Origin: Sphingomonas sp. S2M10
GTDB taxonomy: Bacteria > Pseudomonadota > Alphaproteobacteria > Sphingomonadales > Sphingomonadaceae
Length of the DNA: 54,694 nt
NCBI RefSeq assembly: GCF_012650175.1
Contig: NZ_JAAILI010000057.1
Span: forward strand, 1-54,694
Direction: 5' to 3'
Made by a program: the position numbers and the translations under genes. This document shows positions 45,187 through 54,694 of the stretch, one piece after another. Position 1 is the first letter of the stretch, and each line of letters opens with the position of its first letter. A model generated the notes under the pieces. The model saw only the letters and a program-made list of their open reading frames with translations, searched no databases and was not told the origin of the DNA.

Positions 45187-47931
45187 TCAGGCCTCGCCGC
45201 CATCGGCCAGGTCTTCGCCCGGCACGGCGTCCGCGGTCGCTTCGCCCGCCACTGCGCCATCGCCCAGGTTCATCTCGGCCTCGTCCTCGCTCTCTTCGAT
45301 GCGCGCCGCCGAGACGACATGCTCGTTCTGCGCGACATTGAACAGCCGCACGCCCGCCGAGTTCCGGCCGATCACGCGCAGGTCGCCCAGCGACATGCGG
45401 ATCATCTTGGCCTGATCGGTCACCAGCATCAGCTGATGCCCCTTGGTCGCCGGGAAGCTCGCCACCACCGGCCCGTTGCGGGCGATGTTGTCGATATTGG
45501 TGATGCCCTGGCCACCGCGCCCCGTGCGGCGATATTCATAGGCCGAGCTGAGCTTGCCATAGCCGTTGGCGCAGACGGTGAGAATGAACTGCTCGCGGTC
45601 CTTCATCTCCTCGTAGCGCGCCTCTTCCAGACCGTGCTCGCCCTCGCGCTCGGCCTTCCAGGGGGCGAAGCGGAGATAGGTGTCACGCTCTTCCTGGCTG
45701 GCGCCCGAGCGGTGGAGTATCGACAGCGACATCACCTGGTCGCCATCGGCGAGGCGCATGCCGCGGACGCCGGTGGAGGCGCGGCTCTGGAAGGCGCGGA
45801 CGTCCTCGCCCGGGAAGCGGATCGCCTTGCCCGCACGCGTCGCCAGCAGCACGTCGTCGCCTTCGTTCAGCAGGGCGACGCCGATCAGGCGATCGTCCTC
45901 GTCCTCGCCTTCGAACTTCATCGCGATCTTGCCGTTCGAGGGCACGTTGGTGAACAGGTCCATGCTGTTCCGCCGGACATTGCCCTTGGCGGTGGCGAAC
46001 ATCACGTGGAGGTTCGCCCATTCGTCCTCGTCCTCCGGCAGCGGGAGCACGGTCGAGATGGTCTCGCCACCCGCGAGCGGCAGCAGGTTGATCATCGGCC
46101 GGCCGCGCGTGGCGGGGCCGCCCTCGGGCAGGCGCCACACCTTCATGCGATAGACGCGGCCGAGCGTGGAGAAGAACAGCACCGGGGTGTGCGTCGAGGT
46201 GACGAACAGCTCCGTGATCGCGTCCTCGTCCTTGGTCGCCATGCCGGCGCGGCCCTTGCCGCCGCGCGCCTGGGCGCGGAAGGCATCGAGCGGGGTGCGC
46301 TTGATATAGCCCTGAACCGTGACGGTGACGACCATGTCCTCGCGCTCGATCAGATCCTCGTCGTCGATGCCGTCGGCGGCAGCGGCGATCTCGGTCTTGC
46401 GCGTGGTGGCATAGGTGTCGCGGATCAGCACCAGCTCGCCGCGCAGCACTTCATAGAGCTTGGCGCGGTTGCCGAGGATCTCGAGCAGCTCGGCGATCGA
46501 ATCGGCGAGTTCCTTGAGCTCGTCGCCGATCTCGTCGCGGCCGAGCGCGGTGAGGCGGTGCAGGCGCAGGTCGAGGATCGCGCGGACCTGGGTGTCGGAC
46601 AGACGATAGCTGTCGCCGGTCACCTCGGTGTCCACCGCCTCGACCAGGCGGATGTATGGCGCGATCTCGGCGATCGGCCAGTCACGGGCGAGCAGGGCTT
46701 CGCGCGCGGCGGCCGGGCTCGACGAGCCGCGGATGATCTTCACCATCTCGTCGAGATTGGTGACCGCGATCACCAGGCCGAGCAAGATGTGCGCACGGTC
46801 GCGCGCCTTGGCCAGCTCGAACTTCGAGCGGCGGGTGATGACCTCCTCGCGGAACTTGACGAAGGCCTCGATGATGTCGCGCAGGTTGAGCAGTTCCGGG
46901 CGGCCGCCGCGGATCGCGAGCATGTTGGCCGGGAAGCTCGATTGCGCCGGCGTGTTCCGCCAGATCTGGTTGAGCACCACCTCGGGCGTCGCATCGCGGC
47001 GCAGGTCGATGACGATGCGGACGCCCTCGCGCGAGCTTTCGTCGCGGATGTCCGAGACGCCTTCGATCCGCTTTTCCTTGGCGGCCTCGGCGATCTTCTC
47101 GACCAGCGCGTTCTTGCCCTGCTGGTACGGGATCTCGGTGAGCACGATCGAGCGGCGCTCGCCGCGCTGCTCGAACTCGTGGCGCGAGCGGACCAGGATC
47201 GAGCCGCGGCCGGTCTGATAGGCCGAGCGGCAGCCCGAGCGGCCGAGGATCACGGCGCCGGTCGGAAAGTCCGGCCCGGGGACGATCTCCATCAGCTCTT
47301 CGGCGGTGACCGCGCCGTTGTCGATATAGGCGAGGCAGGCGTTGATCACTTCGCCGAGATTGTGCGGAGGGATGTTGGTCGCCATGCCCACCGCGATGCC
47401 GCCCGCGCCGTTGACCAGCAGGTTGGGGAAACGGGCAGGGAGGACCGAAGGCTCGCTTTCCGAACCGTCATAGTTCGGCACGAAGTCGACCGTGTCCTTC
47501 TCGATGTCGTCGAGCAGCGCCGTCGCCACCCGGGCGAGGCGCGCTTCGGTGTAGCGCATCGCGGCGGGCGGATCGGGGTCCATCGAGCCGAAATTGCCCT
47601 GGCCGTCGATCAAGGGCACGCGCATTGCCCAGTCCTGCGCCATGCGGGCCATCGCGTCGTAGATCGAGCTGTCGCCGTGCGGGTGGTATTTACCCATCAC
47701 GTCACCGACCAGGCGGGCGGATTTGCGATAAGGCCGGCCCGCGACATAGCCGCCTTCCTGGGCGGCATAGAGGATGCGGCGGTGGACGGGCTTCAGGCCG
47801 TCGCGAACGTCGGGCAGGGCGCGCGCCACGATCACGCTCATCGCGTAATCGAGGTACGAGGTCTTCATCTCGTCGACGATCGAGATCGGGGTAATGTCAG
47901 AAGGGTCGGCGAGCAGGGTCTCGTCGGTCAA
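45187..47931 (-). CDS. gyrA: DNA gyrase subunit A
   Basis: A 914-residue type II topoisomerase subunit. The winged-helix/tower breakage-reunion domain (about 20-520) has the active-site Tyr127 in AMRYTEARL, equivalent to E. coli Tyr122. The quinolone-resistance region [19 protein letters not shown] retains Ser88 and Asp92 (E. coli Ser83 and Asp87), so there is no classic resistance substitution. The C-terminal beta-pinwheel (about 530-860) includes the GyrA-box-like QARGGKG. An acidic tail ([18 protein letters not shown] and beyond) ends the protein. It acts with GyrB, which is not in this window. Confidence 0.97.
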   Translation of the reverse strand: MTDETLLADPSDITPISIVDEMKTSYLDYAMSVIVARALPDVRDGLKPVHRRILYAAQEGGYVAGRPYRKSARLVGDVMGKYHPHGDSSIYDAMARMAQDWAMRVPLIDGQGNFGSMDPDPPAAMRYTEARLARVATALLDDIEKDTVDFVPNYDGSESEPSVLPARFPNLLVNGAGGIAVGMATNIPPHNLGEVINACLAYIDNGAVTAEELMEIVPGPDFPTGAVILGRSGCRSAYQTGRGSILVRSRHEFEQRGERRSIVLTEIPYQQGKNALVEKIAEAAKEKRIEGVSDIRDESSREGVRIVIDLRRDATPEVVLNQIWRNTPAQSSFPANMLAIRGGRPELLNLRDIIEAFVKFREEVITRRSKFELAKARDRAHILLGLVIAVTNLDEMVKIIRGSSSPAAAREALLARDWPIAEIAPYIRLVEAVDTEVTGDSYRLSDTQVRAILDLRLHRLTALGRDEIGDELKELADSIAELLEILGNRAKLYEVLRGELVLIRDTYATTRKTEIAAAADGIDDEDLIEREDMVVTVTVQGYIKRTPLDAFRAQARGGKGRAGMATKDEDAITELFVTSTHTPVLFFSTLGRVYRMKVWRLPEGGPATRGRPMINLLPLAGGETISTVLPLPEDEDEWANLHVMFATAKGNVRRNSMDLFTNVPSNGKIAMKFEGEDEDDRLIGVALLNEGDDVLLATRAGKAIRFPGEDVRAFQSRASTGVRGMRLADGDQVMSLSILHRSGASQEERDTYLRFAPWKAEREGEHGLEEARYEEMKDREQFILTVCANGYGKLSSAYEYRRTGRGGQGITNIDNIARNGPVVASFPATKGHQLMLVTDQAKMIRMSLGDLRVIGRNSAGVRLFNVAQNEHVVSAARIEESEDEAEMNLGDGAVAGEATADAVPGEDLADGGEA

Positions 47932-48189
47932 AGCGGCATACTTTCGGGTTTTTGTTACGCTGATATGGCTCTAGCGGCGTGCATGCCTCCTGCCAACCCC
48001 GCGCCCGCGCGTACGCACGCGCGTGGGGAGCATTGGGAGCCAAGTGCGGACCCAAACGTTTCCGCTCCGCAATGGCGCTTGTTCAAAGGGGGTTCAGCGT
48101 GCTTCGCGCACGGCAACCGCGCTTGAATGGTGTACAGGGCGCCTTTAGAGGAACGTGCGACGCCGCCTGGCCGACGAGGAGAGTTTCAC

Positions 48190-49473
48190 ATGACGTTTGT
48201 TTCGAAGCTTGCGCTGACTGCAATGCTTGCGCTGGGTTCCACCGCGCTGGTGTCGACGCCGGCGCTGGCCCAGAAGGACAAGAAGGATGCCTCGAAGGAG
48301 GATCCGAACGCGCTCAAGGTGGGCGATGCCTTCCGCAAGGCCGCCGCACCGGCGGTGGAGGCCGTGCAGGCGAAGAACTGGGCGGCGGCGACCCCGGCGC
48401 TCGACGCGCTTGATCAGGTCGCGCAGAACGACGACGAGAAATATTATGCGGCCTATCTGCGCACGCGCGTTCAGATCGGCCAGAACGACATGGCGGGCCT
48501 CACCAAGACGCTGCCGGTGCTGATCGCCAGCCCGCGCACCCCGGCGAATGAACTGCCGATCTACAAGCGCCAATATTACACGATCGTCGGCAACCAGGCG
48601 CTCGCCGACAAGAAATATGCCGAGGCGATCGACGGCCTGACCAAGGCGCGCGAGGCCGGCAACAATGATTTCGACATCTCGATCGGGCTCGCCAACGCCT
48701 ATGCGCAGACCGGCAAGCCGAACGAGTCCGTCGCCGAGGTCGATCGCGCGATCCAGACGGTGAAGGCGACGGGCCAGAAGCCGCCGGTCGCCTGGTATCA
48801 GTTCGCCATCCCGCGCGTCTATGCCACCGGCAACCGCGCCGCGACGGCGGAGTGGATGAAGAAGATGATCGCCGACTATCCGACCAAGCAGAACTGGCGC
48901 TGGGGCGTGCTGGTGATGCGCGGCAGCGCGGACCAGTCGGGCGGCCGTCTCACCTCGGCGCAGCGGATCGACCTGTATCGCCTGCTGCGCACCACCAAGG
49001 TGCTGGCGGACCAGAACGACTATCTCGACTATGCCGAATCGGTGAACGCGGCCGGCCTTCCCTGGGAAGCGGTGGCCGTGATCGAAGAGGGGCGCGCCGC
49101 AGGCAAGCTGCCCGCCGGCAATGCGGACATCGCCCGCGTCTATACCTCGGCGCAGACCAAGTCGAAGGCAGAAGGTTCGCTGACTCCGCTGGTCAAGCAG
49201 TCGCAGGCGGCGGCCAACGGCAAGATGGCCGCGCAGACCGGCGACGCATTCCTGGCCTCGGGCGACTATACCAAGGCCGTGGAAATGTACGACGTCGCGC
49301 TGCAGAAGGGCGGCGTCGCCACCGACGAGGTCAATCTGCACCGCAGCATCGCGCTCTACAATCTCGGCCGCAAGGACGAGGCGCGCACCGGCTTCGGCCA
49401 GGTCAAGGCGGCCCCGGCGGTTGACCTCGCGGCGCTGTGGACCGTCGCGCTGGATCTGCCGACGCTTTCCTGA
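48190..49473 (+). CDS. exported tetratricopeptide-repeat protein
   Basis: A 427-residue protein with a signal peptide (VSKLALTAMLALGSTALV then TPALAQ) and a charged QKDKKDASKED start to the mature part. Helical TPR-like repeats are visible: QALADKKYAEAIDGLTKARE (about 139-158), FDISIGLANAYAQTGKPNES, and DAFLASGDYTKAVEMYDVAL near the C-terminus followed by LHRSIALYNLGRKDEARTGF. It is probably periplasmic and involved in protein-protein contacts; the partner is unknown. GAGGAGAG lies upstream of the ATG. It is divergent from gyrA and followed by a strong terminator, so it is a single-gene unit. Confidence 0.82.
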   Translation: MTFVSKLALTAMLALGSTALVSTPALAQKDKKDASKEDPNALKVGDAFRKAAAPAVEAVQAKNWAAATPALDALDQVAQNDDEKYYAAYLRTRVQIGQNDMAGLTKTLPVLIASPRTPANELPIYKRQYYTIVGNQALADKKYAEAIDGLTKAREAGNNDFDISIGLANAYAQTGKPNESVAEVDRAIQTVKATGQKPPVAWYQFAIPRVYATGNRAATAEWMKKMIADYPTKQNWRWGVLVMRGSADQSGGRLTSAQRIDLYRLLRTTKVLADQNDYLDYAESVNAAGLPWEAVAVIEEGRAAGKLPAGNADIARVYTSAQTKSKAEGSLTPLVKQSQAAANGKMAAQTGDAFLASGDYTKAVEMYDVALQKGGVATDEVNLHRSIALYNLGRKDEARTGFGQVKAAPAVDLAALWTVALDLPTLS

Positions 49474-49496
49474 TCCCCTCGGCGAAGGCCAAAAGG

Positions 49497-49528
49497 AAAG
49501 GGGCGGTCCTGCGGGACCGCCCCTTTTT
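49497..49528 (+). terminator. intrinsic terminator of the TPR gene
   Basis: AAAGGGGCGGTCC (49497-49509), loop TGCG, GGACCGCCCCTTT (49514-49526), continuing the T-run to 49528. It could also serve the convergent Lrp gene, since the complementary arm begins with A residues. Confidence 0.85.
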
Positions 49529-49556
49529 GTTGCCGTCGCCACCGATTGCGGGAGGA

Positions 49557-50030
49557 TCAGCCCTTGAATTCGGGCACCGGCACGCCGGGCAGTGCCTTGG
49601 CGGTGCGGATGGTGAGCGACGTCTTGACGTGCTCGACATTGGGGGCGGTGGTCAGCCGCGTGGTAAGAATGGTCTGGAAGCTCTGCAGGTCCGGCGCGAC
49701 GATCTTCAGGATGAAGTCGATCTCGCCGTTCAGCATGTGGCACTCCCGCACCTCGGGAATTTCCGCGACCAGCTGCTCGAAGGCGCGCAGATCGCTTTCG
49801 GCTTGACTTTTGAGGCTCACCATCGCGAAGACGGTAAGGTTATAGCCGAGCGCGCTGGGATCCAGCGCGGCGTGATATCCCTTGATCGCCCCTTCCTGCT
49901 CCAGCGCGCGGACGCGGCGGAGGCAGGGCGGGGCCGTCAGCCCGACCCTCTCGGCAAGCTCGACATTGGTCATGCGGCCATTTTCCTGGAGTAATCCAAG
50001 GATCCGGACGTCGATCTCGTCGAATCGCAT
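49557..50030 (-). CDS. Lrp/AsnC family transcriptional regulator
   Basis: A 157-residue regulator. The N-terminal winged helix-turn-helix (about 1-60) reads FDEIDVRILGLLQENGR and ELAERVGLTAPPCLRRVRAL. The C-terminal RAM/AsnC ligand-binding domain (about 70-145) includes AEIPEVRECHMLNGEIDFIL and the VKTSLTIRTAKAL strand. It binds DNA as a dimer or octamer in response to an amino acid. The size and the PPCLRR recognition helix fit the Lrp subgroup; the ligand is unknown. It is convergent with the TPR gene and divergent from the kinase at 50212. Confidence 0.92.
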   Translation of the reverse strand: MRFDEIDVRILGLLQENGRMTNVELAERVGLTAPPCLRRVRALEQEGAIKGYHAALDPSALGYNLTVFAMVSLKSQAESDLRAFEQLVAEIPEVRECHMLNGEIDFILKIVAPDLQSFQTILTTRLTTAPNVEHVKTSLTIRTAKALPGVPVPEFKG

Positions 50031-50211
50031 TTCTTTCTGGGGCTCCTGCGTGGGTTCGTTTCTTCTGGCTGCTTGTTAGCATAATAAAATTACGCTTCAA
50101 CGCAATTGTCCCACATTGCGACGTACCGAAATGGACTGTTTCCTCCATGTGTTGCAGCGCGCTATGCGGTACGCGTACGAATAATCTAAAGCATTGCGGG
50201 GGAAGACGGCT

Positions 50212-51831
50212 TTGCCGCTGCGTTTTGACGATACGCTGGAAACGGTGCTGGCGGGCGACCTGCGCTCGCCCACGGGGGCGCCCCTCGTCTGGCGGCAACT
50301 GGTGGACCTGCTCGGTCGGCAGCGTGTTCCCGCCGAGCCGCGCGCGCTGGACCTGCTGGAATCGCTCCGGCCGGTCGTGGCGCTGGATGTTCGCGCCGCC
50401 AGCGCACGCGCGCTCGACGGCGCCTGCCCGCCCGCCGCGCTGGTACGGCTGCTGGCAACCGACGATCTGATGGTGGCCTTGCCGGTGCTGCGCAGCGCCC
50501 AGCTCTCCGAACAGGCGTGGACCGAGCTGCTGCCGGTGCTCTCTCCGGCCGGGCGCCATGTGCTGCGCAACCGGCGTGACCTGCCGCCGGCGGTCCTTCG
50601 GGCGCTCGAGAGTTTCGGATCGGTGGACTTCGTGCTGGCCGACCAGCGTTCGCCCGACACGATCGCCGCCGAGATCGGCAGCCAGCCCATCGCCGCGCCG
50701 CCCGCCGCGGTCGAAAAGGGCGACGGGCTGTTTGCGGTGGCCGATCTGGTGGCGCGGATCGAGGCCTATCGCCGCGACCGCGACGCCGCCGACGCAACCG
50801 GGCGATCCGGCGATCGAGCGCGTAGCTTCCGCTTCGAGACCGACGCGGCCGGGATCGTCCGTTGGGTCGATGGCGTGAGCAGGGCGCCCGTCATCGGCCT
50901 CTCGCTGGATCTGCAGGGGCTCGCGGGCGCAAGCCGGCTGGACGGGGTCGCCGCGGGCGCGTTCCGCCGGCGTGCCGGATTCACCAATGCCCGCCTGACC
51001 ATCGAGGGCGAATCGGATGCGGCGGGGGATTGGCTGGTTTCCGGGCTGCCGGCGTTCGAACCGGTAACCGGACGGTTCACGGGCTATCGTGGCAGCGCCC
51101 GGCGCCCCCGCGCGGACGAACGTGCGGAGCCCGCGCGGGCCCCGATCGAAGCGGACGCGCTGCGCCAGATCGTCCACGAGCTGCGCACGCCCACCAATGC
51201 GATCGCCGGCTTTGCGGAGATGATCGAGACCCAGATGCTGGGGCCGGTTCCCGAGGCCTATCGCGATCGCGCAGGGGCGATCCGCGCCCAGGCGCGCGAT
51301 CTGCTGGGCGCGATCGACGATCTCGACCTCGCCGCGCGGATCGAGAGCGCGGCGCTGTCGCTGGGGGAAGGGCGGGTGGCGCTGCGGCCGCTGCTTGCCG
51401 GCATCGTCGCGGATCTGGGCGAATTGCTGACGCTGCGCGGCTCGGCGATCCTGCTGCCGAGTGAAGACATGGCCATCTCGGGTGACCGGCGCGCGGTGGA
51501 GCGCTTGCTCGCCCGCCTGCTCGCGACTCTGGTGTCCGCCACGGCGCGCGAGGAACGACTGCAGGTGCGCTTCGCACAGGACGATGACGAGCGGGTAGCC
51601 ATCGCGATCGATCGGCCGCGGGCGCTGGGGCATTACCCGGGCGAAGCGGTGCTCGGCATCGACGACGAGCAGGATGAGGACGGCACGCTGCTCGGCACCG
51701 GTTTTGCGCTGCGGCTGGCGCGCAACCTGGCGCGGGAACTCGGCGGCAGCCTGATCATCGCGCCGGATATGCTCACCCTTCGCCTGCCGGCCGCCACGCC
51801 GGTCGCGCGCGAGCAGCTACACCGGAACTGA
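50212..51831 (+). CDS. sensor histidine kinase with unusual N-terminal region
   Basis: A 539-residue soluble protein. The first 170 residues are helical and rich in Ala/Leu/Arg/Pro (LLGRQRVPAEPRALDLLESL) and match no sensor family I know. A PAS-like region may cover about 205-300 (FRFETDAAGIVRWVDGVSRA). The HisKA box QIVHELRTPTNAIAGFAEMI lies near residues 320-340, and a degenerate HATPase follows with GTGFALRLARNLARELGG as its G-box; the N-box is weak. TTG at 50212 was chosen, seven bases after GGGGGAAG; another TTG at 50194 is possible. No response regulator is adjacent. Its two tRNA neighbours are transcribed separately. Confidence 0.8.
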   Translation: MPLRFDDTLETVLAGDLRSPTGAPLVWRQLVDLLGRQRVPAEPRALDLLESLRPVVALDVRAASARALDGACPPAALVRLLATDDLMVALPVLRSAQLSEQAWTELLPVLSPAGRHVLRNRRDLPPAVLRALESFGSVDFVLADQRSPDTIAAEIGSQPIAAPPAAVEKGDGLFAVADLVARIEAYRRDRDAADATGRSGDRARSFRFETDAAGIVRWVDGVSRAPVIGLSLDLQGLAGASRLDGVAAGAFRRRAGFTNARLTIEGESDAAGDWLVSGLPAFEPVTGRFTGYRGSARRPRADERAEPARAPIEADALRQIVHELRTPTNAIAGFAEMIETQMLGPVPEAYRDRAGAIRAQARDLLGAIDDLDLAARIESAALSLGEGRVALRPLLAGIVADLGELLTLRGSAILLPSEDMAISGDRRAVERLLARLLATLVSATAREERLQVRFAQDDDERVAIAIDRPRALGHYPGEAVLGIDDEQDEDGTLLGTGFALRLARNLARELGGSLIIAPDMLTLRLPAATPVAREQLHRN

Positions 51832-51896
51832 ATTTCGATGGATCAGCTTGGGCTTGCGGCGAGGGCGGCGGCTCCGCTAGGGCGTGTTTGCGCTGG

Positions 51897-51972
51897 GGGC
51901 CTGTAGCTCAACGGTTAGAGCTGGCCGCTCATAACGGCTAGGTTGCGGGTTCGAGTCCTGCCGGGCCCACCA
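51897..51972 (+). tRNA. tRNA with CAU anticodon, probably tRNA-Ile2
   Basis: A 76-base cloverleaf. The acceptor GGGCCTG pairs with CGGGCCC, the discriminator is A and CCA is encoded. The anticodon arm GCCG-CTCATAA-CGGC gives CAU. The short D-loop (AGCTCAACGGTTAGAGC) and the TAGGT variable region resemble bacterial tRNA-Ile2, whose C34 is changed to lysidine by TilS, more than elongator tRNA-Met. Confidence 0.85.
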
Positions 51973-52031
51973 GTGTGCATGTCGCTTTGCCTTGTGTCCG
52001 CCGCGTGGACGCTCTAAGCGCGGCGGCTCGT

Positions 52032-52108
<77 letters not shown>

Positions 52109-52521
52109 CTTTCCCAGCGGGTGAAATCCTATAGGTGTCGGTCGCTCGATCGGCACCCGGCGCGGTCGCTCGGCTGGGCAGGCCTCGCGGCCAGCGGCGG
52201 CCTTGCGCCGCATCTTCTGCGGGGCGTACCGTTCCGCACATGCTCCCCGCCAGCAGCATTGGGCGCACCCTTGTGGCGCGCCCCGGCCGGCCCGTCACTT
52301 TGTGACGTCGTCCTTCGCTTGGGTGTTCGAATTGCTGGCCGGCGCCGGCGAGCCGGACCGGCCCCGCAACCTGTTCATGGGCGCCGATGTCGATCGTCCC
52401 CGAGATATTGGCGCCATGGGTACCATCCGGACATGGAAGGACGGCCCGATCTTGGGGTGACTCGAGCGTAGATCACCCATGCACCGGGAAAGCGACCACC
52501 TCGCCCCTGCGCACCGGGGCG
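52109..52521. other. intergenic region between tRNA-Pro and mntH (413 bp)
   Basis: No gene is supported. Short frames on both strands lack ribosome binding sites and recognisable products. I see no T-rich terminator for either the tRNA or the convergent mntH transcript. Confidence 0.45.
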
Positions 52522-53868
52522 TCAGCCGAGGATCATCTGGCCGATCAGAACGCCGTTCAACACGATCACGACGGTTGTGATCAGAAGCGCGGCGAGTCCC
52601 ATCAAGCGGCCATTGGCGAAGCGGCCCATCAGCGCTGCATTGCCCGTGAAGCGCACCAGCGGAACGACCGCGAACGGAAGTTGCAGGCTCAGCACCACCT
52701 GGCTCAGCACCAGCAATCTGGCCACGCCTTCGTCGCCGTACAGGATGGCGACCGCCGCTGCAGGAATGATCGCAAGGCCGCGCGTGATCATCCGGCGCAG
52801 CCAGGGCGGCAGTCGCAGATCCAGAAAGCCCTCCATCACGATCTGTCCGGCAAGGGTGCCGGTGATGGTCGAGTTCTGGCCGGACGCGAGCAGCGCCACC
52901 GCGAAAACCGTGCTCGCGATGCCCACGCCAAGCGCAGGTGCCAGCAGGGCATAGGCGTCGCCTATCTCGGCGACCCCGGCACGGCCAGGCCCGTGAAACG
53001 CCGCTGCGGCAAGGATCAGGATCGCCGCGTTGACAAACAACGCAAGGCCCAGCGCCACGCTGCTGTCGATCGTCGCAAGCCGGATCGCTTCGCCCTTGCC
53101 GCGGTCGCTGCGATCGAACGCCCGCGTCTGGACGATCGAGGAATGCAGGTAGAGATTGTGCGGCATCACCGTGGCGCCAAGGATGCCGATGGCCACATAC
53201 AGCATCGTCGGATTGGTCACGATTTCCGTAGAGGGCACAAGCCCGGCACCGATCGCCGCGAGGCTTGGCTGCGCCCAGGCAAGCTCCACCGCGAAGCACA
53301 ATGCGATCACCAGCAACAGCGCGACGATGAACGCCTCCAGCTGCCGGAAGCCGTGCCGAAGCAGGATGAGGATCAGCAGCACGTCCAGCGCCGTCACGAC
53401 GATGCCCGCGACGAGCGGCAGCCCGAACAACAGCTGCAGCGCGACTGCGGTGCCGATCACCTCCGCCAGATCGCAGGCGATGATCGCCAGCTCGCACAAG
53501 AGCCATAGTCCAAGCCGCGGGACCAGCGGGTAACGGGCGCGGCACGCCTGGGCTAGGTCCATCCCGGTCACGATGCCCAGCTTCGCCGAGAGGCTTTGGA
53601 GCACCATCGCCATGAGATTGGAGAGCAGGATGACCGAGAGCAGCGAATAGCCGAACGCCGAACCGCCGGCCAGGCCGGTGGCCCAGTTGCCGGGGTCCAT
53701 ATAGCCGACCGCGACGAGATAGCCGGGACCCGCAAAGGCGCCGAGCTTGCGCCAGAAACCGGCCGCCGCGGCGGGTACGGCGACGCTCCGGAACGCGCCG
53801 GGAAGGCTCGCCGCGTGTATCGCGGTCGAGCCCCCGGTCGCAGCCATGTCCCCCTCGAACGGTGACAT
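52522..53868 (-). CDS. mntH: Nramp-family divalent metal transporter (MntH-like)
   Basis: A 448-residue, about 11-helix proton-coupled Mn(II)/Fe(II) importer. The metal-binding DPGN of helix 1 is intact in [20 protein letters not shown]. The helix 6 motif [19 protein letters not shown] carries the Ala-x-x-Met metal-binding element and the conserved His. The ATG at 53868 overlaps the stop codon of the ferritin-like gene (TAATG), implying reinitiation. A second ATG at 53847 has GAGG close upstream and may be the real start. Pairing with a ferritin-like protein suggests metal storage or homeostasis. Confidence 0.9.
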   Translation of the reverse strand: MSPFEGDMAATGGSTAIHAASLPGAFRSVAVPAAAAGFWRKLGAFAGPGYLVAVGYMDPGNWATGLAGGSAFGYSLLSVILLSNLMAMVLQSLSAKLGIVTGMDLAQACRARYPLVPRLGLWLLCELAIIACDLAEVIGTAVALQLLFGLPLVAGIVVTALDVLLILILLRHGFRQLEAFIVALLLVIALCFAVELAWAQPSLAAIGAGLVPSTEIVTNPTMLYVAIGILGATVMPHNLYLHSSIVQTRAFDRSDRGKGEAIRLATIDSSVALGLALFVNAAILILAAAAFHGPGRAGVAEIGDAYALLAPALGVGIASTVFAVALLASGQNSTITGTLAGQIVMEGFLDLRLPPWLRRMITRGLAIIPAAAVAILYGDEGVARLLVLSQVVLSLQLPFAVVPLVRFTGNAALMGRFANGRLMGLAALLITTVVIVLNGVLIGQMILG

Positions 53869-54694
53869 TAGTTGGCGGCGCTGAGCTTGATCGTTCCGTT
53901 GACGCCGGTCGGGAAGAAACCTCCTCGATCCACCGACGCCTTGTTGAGATAGGCGATGTTGAGGACCTGGCCCGTCGTCCTGCTGAACGCCACGCCGTTG
54001 GAATCGACGGGTACGATGTTGGACGCATTGCCGATGGCGCGTACGCCCTGGTCCAGATCGCTGGACCCGTCGAGACTGTCGCGCGCGTTGGAGATCGCCT
54101 CGGTCGCGTCGATCAGCGAGGGCGTGGACAGGCCCTTCCGGTACAAGGTCGTGCGGATCAGGCCGGCATGATAGGCTTCCGCGGCGAGGATGCCGGCGGC
54201 AGCCTCCAGATAGGTCTTGTTGGTGATCAGCGGCGAGGCGCCCTTATAGGCGCTGACGCCGACGTCCTCGAAGATGAACGCGGCGAGCAGGAAATTCTCG
54301 TCGCTGGCATAGGGATCGAACGCCTGATTGGCGCCCACCAGTCCGGCCGCGCGGGCTGCGGCCGAGAAGGCGCCATTGGCGTCCGCGGACAGATCCAGCG
54401 CCGGCTGCGCGACCGCAGCGCTGCCAAGCGCGCTTCGCAGAAACGCGACGTGCGCCTGCTCATCCCCCGCGATCTCCCGGGCATAGCGCGCTACCGCATC
54501 GTCCTTGAACGCGACCTGGCGCGCGCCGTTGGCTGTCCCCTGCTGGCCGGTTCCCGACAGCAGGCTGGCAGGCAACGAGACGCCGTTGGCCGCGAACGAG
54601 TAGAACTGCGCCTCGAGATATTCGAGGTTCAGCGCGAAATTCAGCACGTCCGCGTCGGACAGGGACGCGCCCGGGGTAGGGGTGGGCGTCGGTG
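53868..54694 (-). CDS. ferritin-like domain protein (N-terminus beyond the window)
   Basis: A partial gene: the frame stays open to the right edge, so the true start is outside. The visible 275 residues begin with a Pro-Thr repeat linker (PTPTPTPG) and [20 protein letters not shown]. They continue as a four-helix ferritin_2-like domain with potential metal ligands in [36 protein letters not shown] and [14 protein letters not shown], then a beta-rich tail. The Pro-Thr linker suggests an exported protein with the signal peptide further upstream. It shares a TAATG junction with mntH, so both are made from one mRNA. Iron or manganese binding is inferred. Confidence 0.85.
   Translation of the reverse strand, partial: PTPTPTPGASLSDADVLNFALNLEYLEAQFYSFAANGVSLPASLLSGTGQQGTANGARQVAFKDDAVARYAREIAGDEQAHVAFLRSALGSAAVAQPALDLSADANGAFSAAARAAGLVGANQAFDPYASDENFLLAAFIFEDVGVSAYKGASPLITNKTYLEAAAGILAAEAYHAGLIRTTLYRKGLSTPSLIDATEAISNARDSLDGSSDLDQGVRAIGNASNIVPVDSNGVAFSRTTGQVLNIAYLNKASVDRGGFFPTGVNGTIKLSAAN

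Overview
The window is GC-rich chromosomal DNA, most likely from an alphaproteobacterium of the Sphingomonadales (Sphingomonas-like). This is inferred from the large TonB-dependent receptor, a NasS/NasT-controlled nitrate assimilation locus, the style of the gyrA and tetratricopeptide genes, and GC-rich palindromic intergenic repeats. No phage, plasmid or CRISPR signature was seen.

Left part (1-12.5 kb): a small membrane ORF, the tail of a lost VIT/CCC1-type transporter gene, a DHA2-type MFS exporter, a TonB-dependent receptor and a squalene-cyclase-like helical repeat protein, all on the minus strand. Divergent from these is a four-gene plus-strand signalling operon: a CHASE3 hybrid kinase with three receivers, CheR, a CheB catalytic domain, and a receiver-kinase.

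Centre (12.9-30.3 kb): a covalent-FAD oxidase of the VAO type II cholesterol-oxidase family, then what appears to be an undescribed RiPP (class II lanthipeptide-like) locus. Two near-identical 49-residue precursors (42/49 identical) share a LanM-style leader ending LAEGA and have 11-residue cores, SSWGANCNKSC and SSWGANCNQNC. They have a good sigma-70-like promoter, and each is followed by a strong hairpin. A tightly overlapping operon follows: an unrecognised 359-residue protein, a terpene-cyclase-like repeat protein, two PhyH-type Fe(II)/2-oxoglutarate oxygenases, a JmjC/cupin oxygenase, and a LanM synthetase with a three-cysteine (CCG-type) zinc site. Downstream are a 95-residue hydrophobic protein and an ABC exporter without a peptidase domain. 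A convergent serine hydrolase and a divergent B12-binding radical SAM enzyme of the RiPP C-methyltransferase type flank the locus.

Right part: a ThuA-domain protein and a small membrane protein precede nitrate assimilation (31.7-42.8 kb). This comprises nasT-nasS, a NarK/NasA transporter with a porin-like gene, and nirB-nirD-nitrate reductase-SUMT. Each of the two metabolic units has a leader with hexaloop hairpins and an intrinsic terminator, the architecture of NasT (ANTAR) antitermination. A 28-bp inverted repeat element lies between nirD and the reductase gene and supplies the latter's Shine-Dalgarno sequence.

The last 11 kb holds an acyltransferase, tRNA-Glu, a DUF952 gene, gyrA, a periplasmic TPR protein, an Lrp/AsnC regulator, an atypical histidine kinase, tRNA-Ile2 and tRNA-Pro. 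The window ends with an Nramp transporter gene overlapping the stop codon of a ferritin-like gene that runs off the right edge. Product names rest on motif recognition by eye; no database search was possible.
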